NCBI GenBank assembly: GCA_022478985.1 | Contig: JAKSZP010006628.1 | Location: 183,678-247,677, forward strand | Source of the DNA: Massospora cicadina | Taxonomy: Eukaryota > Entomophthoromycota > Entomophthoromycetes > Entomophthorales > Entomophthoraceae | DNA: 64,000 bases | Reading direction: 5' to 3' | Part shown: positions 11,055-23,681 of the stretch, one piece after another | Numbering within the stretch: the stretch's first letter is position 1 | Layout of the letters: each line of letters begins with the position of its first letter | Made by a program: the position numbers and the translations under genes | The notes under the pieces: generated by a model | Told to the model about the DNA's origin: nothing | The model's input: only the letters and a program-made list of their open reading frames with translations | Database searches by the model: none

Positions 11055-14000
11055 ATGCTGAATATCGTCGGACTCAAGGCCTCCCCATCCTGGGCTAGGA
11101 AACTGAGTTTTTTATAAAATAATTTACCCATGGATATCCTGGCCATCCAGGAAACCCACTGTCCACGAGGTTCCGAGGATGCTTGGAAAACTCTGCTCCT
11201 ACCATCCCTATCATTTTGGTCAAAGCACTGTGGGGTGCTAATTCGGAAAAACAATTTTTTCAAATTTACATCTTCAGAAACATTCCTAAATGACTGAGTG
11301 CTTGTTGTCACCTTCTCTTGGGCCAATGTTGCACACACAATTGTCAACATTTACGCCCCAAACGGTGCACAAGAGCGTCAGGAATTTTTCTCATCGGTCA
11401 AATCCCTCCCGCTACCCCCGATTCTTTCCTAATTGGCGACATGAACTGTTGGCTAACCTCACCAACGGACCGGTGGCCGCCCTCACCCCACGCCCCACAG
11501 GGTCACGTAGAACTATGCATTCTAAAAGCCACCCTTGGGTTAATGGATGCCTGCCGCGACATGCCCCACTGCTCAAAAACATGACGCGTCCCCACATCCA
11601 CAACAGCCAATTAAGGTCCATGACCCGCATTGACCTTATTCTAGCGCCAGCGAAATTCCAACCCCACATCTCCCACTTCAAAACAACGAAAATGGAATTC
11701 TCCAACCACCGACTGGTCTCAATAACATACCACTTACCCATCACAGTTGCAAAGGCCCCACATTGGTGCAATATCTGCCCCCCAGAGCTTGCAACGCAAG
11801 GATTTTCCACGTGGGTGGAAGAGGCAACTTTGGCAAAATCGTTTGTTGCACCATTTTGCGTGGACCCCATTTCCACATGGGCAACTTTCAAAAAAGACAC
11901 CATCCACCACTATCGCCATCTCTCATCCAGACGCTCATGAGCCACATCAGCGGTTATATCGCGCGCGCTGGTGGAATTGGCCCACTTGGAGTCCAACATT
12001 CCAGCCTCAGGATATAGCCCTGCATGGGGCCAGAAGTGGGTGGAGGCAGCAGCACACCTCAACGCACTTGAAAGGCAACACAAACATCGGGTTTGTGTCC
12101 AATACAGGGCCACATGCATCACTAAAGGTGACAAGTGCACCGCATACTTCTTCAAAAAATTTTTGCACCACACCAGAGCGTGGCCTGCACACAGGTGCAA
12201 AGATCGGATGATTCTATCGTGGACACACTGGCTGAAGTGGCAATCGAAATGCAAAGATATTACTCCAAGTTATACTGAGCTGAACCAATTCAGCCAGCTG
12301 AAATGGCGGAATTTCTCGACAGAGCTCATATCCACACCATTTTCTGATACCTAGAAATAATGAATTTAATTACTCCAAACGAATTATGGACTACCATTCA
12401 CGGTGCGCCAAACTGAAAATGCCCAGGCCCAGATGGCATTCCATATGAGTTCTACAAAAAATATTTTAAATACATATCCCCATTGCTGCTAGCCTCACTC
12501 AACCAAAGCCTGTTGGAAACGCGCCTCCTACCAGGAGGACATGAGGCTTTTACAGTCACACTCTTCAAGAAAGGGGATAGGCTAGACTTAGCCAACTGGT
12601 GCCCCATTTCTCTAACAAACACAGACACCAAAATTTTAACAAAAATCATGGCTAACCGTTTAGGGACTGTAGCATCTGCCACCATCTCTCCAGAACAATT
12701 CGGTTTCATCCCCAGAAGGTCGATTTGGGATAACGTGCACTCTGTGGCTAATGTGTGTCAGTCCACAGCCTCTGGGGCACTTGTATTCTTGGACCAACAA
12801 AAGGCCTATGATAGAGTAAACTGGGGATACCTTAGGGCCTGCCTCCAAAAATTCCGCCTACATCCCCGCTTCATTAACTGGGTGATGCTGCTCACGGAAT
12901 CTGCAACAATGGCTGTGCGCGGCCCAGGTTTCCTAATGGATGTAGTCCATCCTCAAAGGGGCCTGAGACAAGGGGACCCCCTGATCCCACTCTTATACAA
13001 CTTCAGCCTTGACCCACTACTGCGAAATGTGAATGCCCAACTCACTGGGGTCCATGTGCCAGGCCAAACCCCAGTCAAGATGATGGCATTTGCAGATGAT
13101 TGCGTGGTGGGGGTGTCTAATAATAAAGATGCACGCGCTTGAAGCCCTCATCCAGGAATATTCCCGGGTAAGCAACGCGGCACTGAACGCCTCTAAAACC
13201 GAAATCATCCTCCTTGGTCAGTTTCAGAAGTGCTGGGCCCCAGCAAGTAGTTCCCAACCCAGCCCAGCTGCTCGCCCAAGTCCACGCCTTACTAACTCAA
13301 AACACACCGCTCCACTGGTGCTCCCCTTTGTGCCGCGACCTACCATAGGACCGGTACGCCATCTGGGCGTGTGGTTGGAGGCAGGAGGATACGCGTCAGC
13401 AGTAATGGAGGGCCGTATACTGGACAACGTGACGAAGCGAATCGCCTCTCTCAGAGCCACCCTACTACCCTCACTGGCAGGGTTGTTCTTGCCAACTCTA
13501 TGCTCCTATCCAAAGTCTGGTTTGGAGCCCACGCCATCCCCTTCTCCCCAAGCTTCTTCAAATCCCTATATGCTTTTCTACAAGGTTGGCTTTGGTCAGG
13601 CCGCCCTCCACCAGTACGGCTTGAGGTCATGTTTGGCCCTCATCATCATGGTGGCATGGGCCTACTTGACTTCAAAGCCCATGCCGCCAAGATCCTAGGC
13701 ACCTGGATTGCGGCCGTCACTGCTCCTACACTCCCATCCCAACACTGGTCCCGCGCGGCCCGCTCCAACTTCTCCCAAGCCTTGGGCCTCAACAACCCAT
13801 CAAACCCCCACTCCCCGATGAGATACCTTGCATCACACACATCAGCCACAGGTCCTCACGGGACAAAAACCCACTACAAACGAATCCTACTCTCCATGCG
13901 AAGCGCAGAGTGGAGAATTTGTATTAGTGGACATACAACCCAAAGAGGCCGCCCCTCTTGTCAGTTCACACAAGAGGTACAGGGGCTACCCATCCATGAT

Positions 14001-14653
14001 GGCGTGATCCCCATTCGACCCCAAGTCCTATCCAGGGTGGACTACCTGGACATGATGGACATCCCTTATTCCACTGAGACCCAAAAGACTATCTGGAGAT
14101 ACGCACACCATCCTCTGTTGCAGCCTCAAGTCCGTTCCCATGTGTGGCGCTGCCTGAGGCGGGTGTATCGTACAGCTGAGCGCTCTAATGCTTTACACTC
14201 ATCCTGTGTCGTGTGTGGCCAGTATGGAACGCTGTTTCACCGCCTGGAGAAGTGCCCCACCTCTAAAGTAATATGGCGCGAAGTCCAACGTCTGCTAGGC
14301 CAGGATCAAACACATCCCTTCAGTCTGTCAAGAGATATGTTTGCTTCATCAATGGCCTCCCCCTCCCACCCTCCCTTCGTGCTCTGGTGGTTGCAATCGC
14401 CATGTGGACTATCCACACGATTGTCTTGGATGCCATCGCCGGATCCATCCCCACCCTCCCTGAAGCTGTCCACAGATTCCGGTCTCATTTGGTGGATCAC
14501 TTTCAAGCGTGGATGTTTGGATATCTCCCACCACGTCGCCGGCAGCTGGTCTCCTCCTGGTTCCCAGTCTGGTTCATCAAATCAGACCCCTTCCTCCACA
14601 CGTGCTCAATAGTGGCTACGCCCCCTACACACGTTCCCTCCCTCTTCCCATAA
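11055..14653 (+). pseudogene. LINE ORF2 (endonuclease, reverse transcriptase, zinc finger)
   Basis: About 1,200 codons, broken by several frameshifts and stops. The endonuclease shows ILAIQETHC near 11138-11164, NIYAPN near 11343-11360, GDMN at 11435-11446 and RIDLI at 11626-11640. RT starts with GPDGIPYEFY near 12429 and continues through SLTNTDTKIL, QFGFIPRRS, a degenerate FLDQQKAYDRVNW and GLRQGDPL; its catalytic FADD is at 13089-13100. A C-x2-C-x7-H-x4-C finger (CVVC...H...C) lies at 14205-14255. The endonuclease nicks target DNA and RT copies the element RNA from the nick. Catalytic motifs are retained but spread over several frames. Confidence 0.8.
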
Positions 14654-14787
14654 GTGGCGTTCCCGCTGGCAACAAGAGATAGCATCGCTTCTCTGGGGTG
14701 CCTCACCTGGTACTGAGTTTTGTCTCGTCTGAGTCATATTTGGAAGTGTCTGTCCCATGGTCGGCCTTCCCCGCAATAAATTAAATA

Positions 14788-16140
14788 AAAGTTGTGGGGC
14801 ATCAAACAAGCCTTGAGGCATCTGCTTATGTTGGTAAAGCTTTGTGCCGTTATTATGGCACACTTATCTTTATCCTCAGGTGACATATCAATCTTCCTGT
14901 ATCCAAAGATGAGGTCTATCACCAAAAAGAATTTTGCCCCACCCAACTTATCCAATTCATCATCAATTTTTTGGCAAGGGATAAGAAGCTTTTTTTGTGA
15001 TTTTACTAAGACAGCAATAGTTGATTACAACCCTCTTTGACCCATCCTTCTTTTTTACAATTAATATTGGTCTAGCCCACAAATGGATAAAGGCACAAGG
15101 AATCCGTGCTCCAACAATTTCTCTATTTCTTCAGAAAATACTACTTTGGCCGCTCTAAATCTTTAGATAGGCCTCATTCTAATTGGGGAACCTTTTCCGG
15201 TGACATTTTGAATTAGTACGTTTTCTGAACATCATAGTTCATGGTCATTTTGCAAAAAAATAGAGAGGTGTTGTTTATATAAAGCTTATATTTCATTTTT
15301 GCTAATAGTTGGTTATTCCTTATAATTGTTTTCAAGAAATTAACATATGAATATTTCCAGAAAAGCCTGGTAGTCCCATTTCATGTAAATCACTGAATTT
15401 GTGAAAATTAACGGATCTCTGTTATAGGGATCAACTGGGAGAATGTAACAACTTGATTTCGCTTGCTTTTAATTGGCGTTTTTCCAGATTGGCTAGTAGG
15501 AAACGAATTTCACCATGACAAGGAATTAGGATCCCTGAAGCTACTAAGGTTTAATTCTTGATATTCGCCTTGGAGCCTCAAATTTGACATAAAAGTTCTC
15601 AGGAATTTTCAGCATTAGTCCAGTATCAACCAATGTCTAAATACCAGGAAGTATAGTCAATTTTTTTTTACTCAGATTAGAATCCCTCAGTTTTTGCTCA
15701 CGTGTTTTGGTATCAGTTGGATCTTTTATTCAACTAGTTTATAACCAACTGGAATATTCCACCTTTATACATCACGTTTATATATTTATTTTTCCTGTTG
15801 TGAAAAGCATCCCCTCTTATGTGATAGATCAATGGTAGCGTCTGGCCCAAGATCATCAGCTTATACTCCTCAAAGTCACACTTTACTCCATAATTTTGGA
15901 TGAAGTCAGTGCTGATGAGAATATTGTAATTTTTATTAGGTATAACGATCGCTGGCTCTGACATTACTAGAGATCTAAAACGAAGAGCAAAACATTTTAA
16001 GACCCTCAGGAGGCAGTAGGGTTAGGCCAGCTGTCCCATACTGATTTCAATGTGCTATATCTGGAAAATTATTAGACGTTTTATCAGTTTGGTAGAAATA
16101 ATTTTGTTTGGTGCGCCACTATTGATAATATACTTTACTT
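14788..16140 (-). pseudogene. Gypsy A pol, upstream part (protease and start of RT)
   Basis: At 14734-14955, the - strand gives LGGAKFFLVIDLIFGY and then IDMSPEDKDKCAIITAQ, the first RT motifs with the first catalytic Asp kept. Next comes MPQGLFDAPQL, where the LINE interrupts. At 15734-15964 lies the C-terminal part of an aspartic protease. Its active site, near 16105-16125, reads NSGAPN where DSGAPN or DTGAPN is expected, so the catalytic Asp is lost. Between them at 15000-15700 the frame is broken. Confidence 0.65.
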
Positions 16141-16299
16141 CTACTCATTTAACCAAAGTGTTGGCATAAGTACACTCAGATACAGGGAATATTGCTTAAT
16201 AAATGTATAGTGGCATCAATTGCCAAATCTGGGGTGTTATTATTTAGTGGATATATCAGAAAATGAATCCTTGATAGTAGCAATAGAAATCAAAATGCT

Positions 16300-17684
16300 A
16301 GCATCTTCTAATTTTGTTTCAGCAATTTGTCTTGATTGTCAGAATTTTGGGCCTTTTCAAATTATTGTAAGCGTAAGGTCCTGAAACCTAAGATATAATT
16401 TTAAATTACTTTCCTTTGCTTTAAATTGAGTTAATGCATTGAATATTTGGACCCATGCCTGCTGGGAGAATAGTAAGCAGGTACATCGGCAAATAGGTAA
16501 GAGGTATCAATTTCTTGGAGCTTGTCAGGTGGAACTGGGCAACCTGCAGATCCAGATCGTTACTCTTCTAGACCACAGGGCCTTTTCCCAACTCCTCATA
16601 GTCATTTTTACAGGACAAAGTTCAACTGATCCCTTATTTTCTTACTACATTGTTAAGCAACATAGTGTCTAATATTTCTGCATCTGTTACAAGTGATGCG
16701 CGGCATAATAATAGGCCATTTTGGTCCATAAGCCTTTTTATCCTTCAATTGGTGAAATCCTATTTGTGTTAAAGATTTTGTGCCAAATTTGAGTTGAATG
16801 TTAGTTGTTGTTTTACACTTTGATTTGGTGCGTAAAAAGTTGAAGCCAATTCTTTCAGGTGCTCCACCATTTAAGAAGTGTTATTATTCTTGGTGAATGA
16901 CAATGTCATAGATTGGTGTAAGTCCCATTAAATTATAGCGCTGCCTTCATGGCAACGCGTGCATCAAAATCACTTATGTTATTAGTTCCTGTCAAAATTT
17001 GTGCCTCTTCATAAAAACAAATTAGCTAATTCTCCCAAGGTTTCATCTTATTAGACTTATATTCCCTTGAACTCTTGTTTTTGTTAACCATTTATTCAGG
17101 GCTGCTAAATTCTTCATAATCGCGTTTAACACATCTTTATATAACCAATTCTTCCCTTTTTATATGGGGTAATACCAAATCTAGAAAAAAGGTATCCAAG
17201 TAATTGATAACAGTTATTGTTTTTTAGCAATTACTACAACTTAAAATGGTCATTTTTAACATTCAAACAAAAACTGGAGCATTATCCTGAGGAAAGGGTG
17301 GGAGTTTGGGGTGGGCTACAATTCCTCTGTTGCCACAGGCTCATTTGTGGGACAAGCAGCGCGGCTAGCCATTCTGGCGTCAGTTGGTGTTGTTGGGGGT
17401 CATCGCCAAAATGGCATAAGCACTTGGAATATTTAAATTAGGCTGAGTGCTCCCTATAATACTTCCATCTTAATAAGGTACAGATATCCAATTTCAGTTT
17501 CTACATTTATACAAGTAGAAATAATGTTTCTTTATTCCTTGTACCTGTTTCAGGAGCTGTCCATGCTTCTCTTGTAATAGCCAGTTTTTTCCAGCCTCTG
17601 TTTATGGTGCTACTTTGAAGAGAAGTAGATCCTTATCACTTTGAAATATTTTTGCGGTAATTCAGATATTTCCTTAAATAACTC
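16300..17684 (-). pseudogene. Gypsy A gag, main part
   Basis: Gag resumes here after the gypsy B insertion; its first codons are at 24111-24020. Across the duplicated ataac target the reading frame stays consistent (...DDNEL on the right, FKEISELPQKYF on the left). A nucleocapsid knuckle CNRCRNIRH...C lies at 16647-16691 with C-x2-C-x4-H spacing and the last Cys one residue further than usual, after an internal stop. Several stops interrupt it. Confidence 0.55.
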
Positions 17685-18020
17685 TGGAAGTTTTTAATTA
17701 CACTTCCAAACTAGCAGGTCTCCTCTCAAAGTTACTTAGATGGATTCTCCTAAAAGTGTAAATAAAGCAAAAACAGGTAATAAATTGACCTAATTTTTTA
17801 TTATTAGAAGGATTGAATAATTATAGGGTTTGAAATGGCTCAGGATCTGTCCAAGTTAACTAATTGCTGCGCAATTGAATCTTTTATCCTTTGATTGGGA
17901 TGAGACTGACCATTCTTATTGACCTTGATAAATCTAGATATATTACGCTCCCCTTCCAATAGTACTGAGGGAATTGTGGGTAGAATATTTTTGACAATAG
18001 TATTTGGTGTAAACCTGACA
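17685..18020 (-). repeat. 3' LTR of gypsy B
   Basis: About 336 bp, aligned with 23682-24014 over nearly its whole length (for example ctcaaagttactta and aataaagcaaaaaca in both). It ends in ctgaca, and the next bases cttccccctcaaaa form a - strand polypurine tract (ttttgagggggaag), marking it as the 3' copy. Confidence 0.75.
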
Positions 18021-18399
18021 CTTCCCCCTCAAAATTTGATCGCAGAGAATGAATTCTTATTAAATCTGAGTGGATATGGCTTATCACTGTACTGGTATCA
18101 ACATGGGCAATCAAGTATTATAATCCCTTTTGGAATATAACTTGATAAAGGATCAGACCAGTCGGATCCTAAATTCCCAGTTTGCCACCAGGTCAGGGGT
18201 GATAATACATAAAGTAATCTCCAATTTGGTATTCAGGTATGGCTGGTTTATGTTGATTGCTTTTCTGGGTCTCCTTTTTAGTGGTTACTTCAATTAATCA
18301 TATGGCTTGAGCTTGAAGATGACTAATCTCATTGGCCAAATTTCTCATAATTAAATCAGAATTTTATGATACACCTTCTTCAAGTAATGCCTGAACACT

Positions 18400-21300
18400 T
18401 GAAGGGACTGAGGGATCTCGCTTAAAATACATTTGAAAGGCAACATCTTGATAACTTGATGATAGCTTATTCAATATGCAAACAAAGCACTAGGAAAGTA
18501 AAAGTTCCATTGAGATGGGTCATTTGAGGCCATCTTTTTAATATTGAGAATAAAGTTCCATTGACTCATTCAAAGGCCCCATTCGTGGATGAATTGTAAG
18601 GAATGACAAATTTTTGGGCATTATTTGGTAATTTAGATAATTCCTGTAAAAGTTGCGAGGTAAAATTAGTCCCATTATCTGACATAAGGACCTTTGGACA
18701 CCCATGTTGAGTGATGAAGTGCTGGTAAAGGAAGAGCGCAATAGTTTTAGCAGAGGGGGTGGCGATGGAAATGGCCTCAACCCATTTAGTTAAGTGGTTG
18801 ACAGCCATAATAATGTACTGATGTCCATGAAATCCCAAAGGAAAAGGGACTACAACATCAATGCTTATCACTTCAAATGCCTTAGTTGAGGAATAACTTA
18901 ATGTTGATAAGTAGGATTATTGCTCCATGACTTTTACAGATGAGACACAAGTTAAGAGTCTCTCAAATAAATTCAGTCATATTATTCCAATAATATTGGG
19001 TTTTCAAGCAATCTTGGGATTTCTTTAACCCGCTATGACCTACTTTTTCATGTCCTTCCATAACAGCATGAAATCTTGAGTTTGTGTGCAAAAAGGGTAA
19101 TCAATTTGATTTGACTTTATTATACAAAGCTCCTTCCCAAATCATGGTATCTTTGGTAATTGATTTTAGGAAGACTTGATATTCTTCAGTTCTTGATCCC
19201 ACAACTCAGGCCGTCCAATGAGATTATATAGGCGTTCTTCTTCCTCAAATCCAAGTTTAGTATAGACAGTTGGGACAAATCATTAGCATTTTGATGTTGG
19301 CACCCAAATGATGCACAATGTAAATATCGTATTTTTGCAATCTTAGAGCCCAATGTGTAATCTCCCATCAGAATCCTTCATATTTTGCAACCATATTAAA
19401 GAAGAAAGTTAGATAATAAAATAAATTGGTTACTATATAGGAATGGATGGAAGTGTTAATTGCTAGAATTACAGCCAAACACTCTCGCTCAGTTACACTG
19501 TAGTTTCGTTCAGCTTTGGACAAAATTTTGCTATAAAACGTGACGGTAGGTTATTCAGCTCTTCGTCACACTGGGATAAGATTACCCAAAAGCGACATTA
19601 CTTGCATCAGTATTTAAGAAAAAAGGCCTATCAAATTAAGGATGAATTAGAACATGTGCCTTAGGCAAAGCAGTTCACAAAGAATTCAGTGTCTGTTTCT
19701 GGGCTGAAATCCACTCAAATGGCACCCCTTTTTGTAACAGATGGAATAACAGTTCAGCCATATCAGCAACTTGGGTATAAATTACCAATAATACCTGATC
19801 TTACTGAGAATGACTTGTATATCCCGCAGAGAGGTGGAGGATATATCCATTAAATAGCTTAAAGTTTATCTGAGAGGGGTCAGATCCCTTTTACTGATAC
19901 CTGGTCTCCTAAAAACCATTCCTTTTGGAAAATGACCATTTGGAGTGTTTGAGTTTTAGGGAAGTTTTTTCAAATTCATCTGAAAACTTCATTTAGATGG
20001 CCCAAATGTTTGGTAAATGCTTCTGAAAACATGGTAATATCATCCAGTTATACCAGAACACAGGTGAGCTATAAGTCCCATAAAATACCATCCCTGGCCC
20101 TTTCAAAAATTGCTGGGGCGTTGCTCAATCCTTGGGGCATATGTGTTGGTTCAAATAAACCCTCACTGGATAGTAGGGCACAATAAGCTTGGTCTTCTGG
20201 GATAACTCAATTTTACAGTATCCACTGACTAAGTCCATTGCAGAAAAATAATTTGAGCCAGTCAAAAACCAAAGGAAATCATTGATACAAGGTATAGGAT
20301 AACTGTTTTATTGAGTAATGGCGTTCATTCTATGATAATCCATTACCACTCAATGGGAACCATTCTTTTTCTTTATCAGCAGCAACGGAGAGGCCCAGGG
20401 ATTATTGGAGGGTTTTAATAATCCATCCTCCAATAGTTGATGCAAACCTTTGTAACCTGGGCTTCCTCCACTTTAGACTTGCAATAGGGCTTGGCGCAGC
20501 TAGGAAGGTAATTGTAATTCCATGGAGTGCATTACTCCTTTCATTTTAACAAAATCGTATGTTTAGCAGAAATGTTGAAGTATTCTTCTAGTAATTGAAG
20601 CTCTTGTTTCTCCTGTTACTTAGTGAGGTGTTTTCTATTTCAGGCCCCACAGTAAGATTTTACCAATCACTTTCCAGCCCAAAGTCCTGTAAGCTTCCAA
20701 AAGGTTTAACATCATAGGTTCAGGATAAGGGTGATAATTTGAAATAAGTAACTGGATGTTTTTGATCTAACAGTTTCGGATCATTGGTAAGGTTTGCCAA
20801 TAAAACAGACAATGATCTAGAATAAGAATAATCCAATACCCCAGGACAAGGCAAGAGTTCTTTAGAAGAAGGGTTGAAGGTGCCCTGGACTTGTAACAAA
20901 TGTTCTTTAGGAATAGAAAATGTAAAAAAGTAATAATAATTACCTGAGATTTTGGAGGTATAACAAAATTAATGAAAGAGAAAATAGGCATCCCTTCTTC
21001 TATATCTGCTGATGTAGAGGGTAAGTTTACTGTAGGTCTCCAACATGGTATTGAATGGAATAAGACCTTTTAGAACCCTCTAGCAGACATAACCGACGTC
21101 TGGTATGAGCATGTTTAGATAAAAGTAAGGGAACTCTATACCCTAAAAGGGATAGAGATGAGTCAAGGTAATTAATAAAACCATTGAATTCCTAAAAATT
21201 GAGTCCCCAAAAGTAGGTTGTAACTCAAATTATCAAAACAATAGCAGGAATTGTAAAAGTTAACTTCTTAATTTTTAGAGGAAGTGACGAATAGGCTCCA

Positions 21301-21450
21301 ATTGACTGTGTACTCTGAGGTCCTGCAGTGTCATATTCTTCATAATGGGAATTATTGGGCATTAACTTGATCTGCTTGATAGATTTTGGCAAGACAATAT
21401 TCACTGGAGATCCCGTAGTAATGATAGCTTAAGCATTGACTTGATTCACT
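18400..21450 (-). pseudogene. Gypsy B pol remnant (protease, RT, RNase H, integrase)
   Basis: Protease at about 21000-21450 keeps GSPVNIV, but the catalytic DTG reads TTG. RT at about 19950-20450 shows SPWASPLLLIKKKNGSHWV, YFSAMDLVSGY and LDD near 20041-20060, where the Tyr codon of YLDD is a stop. RNase H lies at about 19200-19900. The integrase core (18566-18871) keeps D in SIDVV, D in MSDNGTNFTS and E in TNGAFE, but a stop follows the Glu. In the family this polyprotein copies the RNA and integrates the DNA. Numerous stops; inactive. Confidence 0.7.
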
Positions 21451-21639
21451 CAAAAGTCAATATGGGCATTGGTACTTCCAAACTGAGAGGATAAAGCCAG
21501 CAAGGAGGACAAGGAATATGGTAAATGTTCATCTTTATTATACTCTACAGGGCTTTGATATTCCTGTTGAATACTCATATCATTATCAAGGTGGAGAATC
21601 TTATTAGTTTTATCTGTTTTAAACTTTTGTCAGCTTCAT

Positions 21640-23583
21640 TATTATAACAGCGGTCCTCAGTATGGAAATATCAGTGACAGTAATTGCACTGAATTGCTCT
21701 AGAATCCTCAGGCACAGCGTAAGCTTTAGGGCGTCTAGGCCTTGGAGAATCATAAACTTGGGGTTTAAAAAAGAAAGAGGAGGCAATTCCAAAAAGGCTT
21801 CCTTGATGTCTAAAATACTCCTGAAGTTCTTTTTTACACTGATAAGGTAAACTTACATCTGAGTCCTAGAAGTAAAAGCAGACATAACTGCAGTAATTGC
21901 ATCATCCAAATTTAACTGACCATATGCTAATAAAGTCTGAGCTTCCTGATAGAACTGATGAGTAAAGTCTTTGTTAGATTCATTTTGGTGGGGCTGTATA
22001 CCCATAAAAGCCTGTTTCTGAGAGGATAAGGTTTGTTCACTCCCATATTATTTGATTAACGCTTCTTTGACCTGAGACCAAGTAGAGCAAGTCATCAGGT
22101 GGGGTACCATGATATCCTGAGCCAATCAATTAAGGCAATTAGGCAGGTAAGTCATCTTTTGGTGATCCGTGGACTCACTTATAGCCTTCTCATAGAGATA
22201 GAGGAAGGAGATAATGCTTTCCCCAGGAGAGTATTTATTTGTAATACAGGCTTAAAACTCATTGGAGCATTGGCGGTCAAATAATGCACTACAGGTTGTT
22301 CTGATTGAGTGGAGACAAGAGTTAGAGTCCAAAGCTTGAGATGAAATTTTAGGATAAGGCCCAACTGTCTCAGAAGATTTTTACTAATCTGTCAATTCAA
22401 ATCATCATGCCCCACTTTCTCATCCAACTGGCGAGATAGCTCATAAATTTGCTCCTGCTGTGCATTATACTTAAGTTCCAGTGGTTCAATTTTCGCTTGG
22501 AGCATATCTCCTTTTGAGTCATAAACTTGTCGAAGGATGTCTGTGTCCTTGGCCCATTTACCCAGAATACTCAATTCATTGGATAAAGACTGAAGTGACA
22601 AGAGGGTCGATTGGTACCACTTTGGGGTTGAGTTACGCTCCTTGGCCACTTTAAAAATTGCTCACATAAGCAGTCTATCATGCTCAATAGAGAGTCAATT
22701 TTTATAGGTATCCTGAATGCCCACCAGCACCTTGTGACCCCGAGGTCCATTCGCTCCTGGCAGTCAGCGGGGCTCTTCAACCCCTGGGGGTCAACAAGGC
22801 CCATCAGCAACGGGAGGTCCATGTGATCCTTCATCCCCAGGTGGACCACAAGGTCCTTCAACCCCAGGAGGACCCATAGTTCCAGAGGTTTTCTCTACTT
22901 CATTGACTCAGAATTGAATTTGGATTACAATTGCTCCAATTGGAAGGGACAGTTTTTGATTTCCTATTCTATAAAATGACTAAACTCAGAGAGTTGGGAA
23001 AAACCCTCTCTCCATTATCTCTGAATTGCCTGGACTCTCTTTGGGAACTGTAAATCAACAAAACCAGAAATCCCGTGGTCAAGCTGAATAAGCTGTTGAT
23101 GTACTTCATTGAGAAGGGCCCAATTATTGATAATGGCATCGCAATTATTTCTGCTAAACTCAGAGGTGGACTTGAAAAACTGGGTAATATAATTATTCAA
23201 GGACTGGAGTTATTGTTGTAAATTAAGCATCCCTTGATGATGAATTCCCTCTACCAGTAATAAATGGTATAAGTTAGGTTGTACAAGCTGGTACAAGTAT
23301 TGCTTGGTGCCAATTCCTAGCATTTGAGAGGTTTGCAATACTTCCTGCAAGATAGAGGGTACAGCATTAGATTGAGATCTAGTGGAACAGATCCCAGGAA
23401 TTAGGGCCCCCTAAGCATTTTTGATAATATTTCATAAAGCCTCAGGCAGTATTTAAAAGTTTGTGGTAAAGCTTAAGTTAGGACCATAAAATTCCAAGTT
23501 GGCACTGAATTCCAACGTGGAGGGTAATCTTGGGAGTTTGGTTCTAGTTGAATGGACCCATCATAATATACTACATTGCTCAT
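21640..23583 (-). pseudogene. Gypsy B gag with collagen-like tract, coiled coil and zinc knuckle
   Basis: Starts MSNVVYYDGS at 23583, 78 bp after the primer-binding block. The N-terminal third is interrupted by shifts. At 22713-22883 come 19 consecutive triplets of Gly-X-Y type (14 of 19 with Gly; GPPG, GPC, GDE, GSH), in the same frame as the next segment at 22392-22649. That segment is Leu/Gln/Glu-rich and looks like a coiled coil (LKYNAQQEQIYELSRQL). Capsid-like sequence follows at about 21860-22380. A knuckle CNYCH.YFHTEDRC lies at 21647-21688 with C-x2-C-x4-H-x4-C spacing and one internal stop. A collagen-like segment in a retrotransposon Gag is not something I know of. Non-functional. 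Confidence 0.65.
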
Positions 23584-23681
23584 GATCTTCAGCTTCTTTA
23601 GGCGAGAAATGATAATCTGTGGTAGTGATTGATGTTTTCACTGATGCGTAACTCAGAGTGCCCCTGTAGTAAATACCACTC

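Larger units (their letters stand above)
9516..14787 (+). mobile_element. Full-length L1-like LINE (copy 2) nested in gypsy A
   Basis: A 5.27-kb non-LTR retrotransposon bounded by a perfect 17-bp duplication aaagttgtggggcatca (9499-9515 and 14788-14804). It has a 5' UTR of about 240 bp, ORF1 with a CCHC knuckle, ORF2 with an APE-type endonuclease, RT and C-terminal zinc finger, and an A-rich end (gcaataaattaaataaaa). No RNase H domain was seen, which favours an L1-like over a Tad-like affiliation. It is GC-richer than its surroundings. It splits the RT of gypsy A at the DAPQL codons. Its 3' UTR differs from copy 1, so two LINE families or subfamilies are present. Confidence 0.85.

Noticed and set aside
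11412..11903. 163-codon - strand frame in the LINE
   Set aside because: Lies antisense to the APE endonuclease motifs (GDMN, RIDLI); GC-rich coding sequence commonly leaves such open shadows.
23015..23200. 61-codon - strand frame as a separate small gene
   Set aside because: Lies within gypsy B gag in another register; best read as a frameshifted part of Gag.
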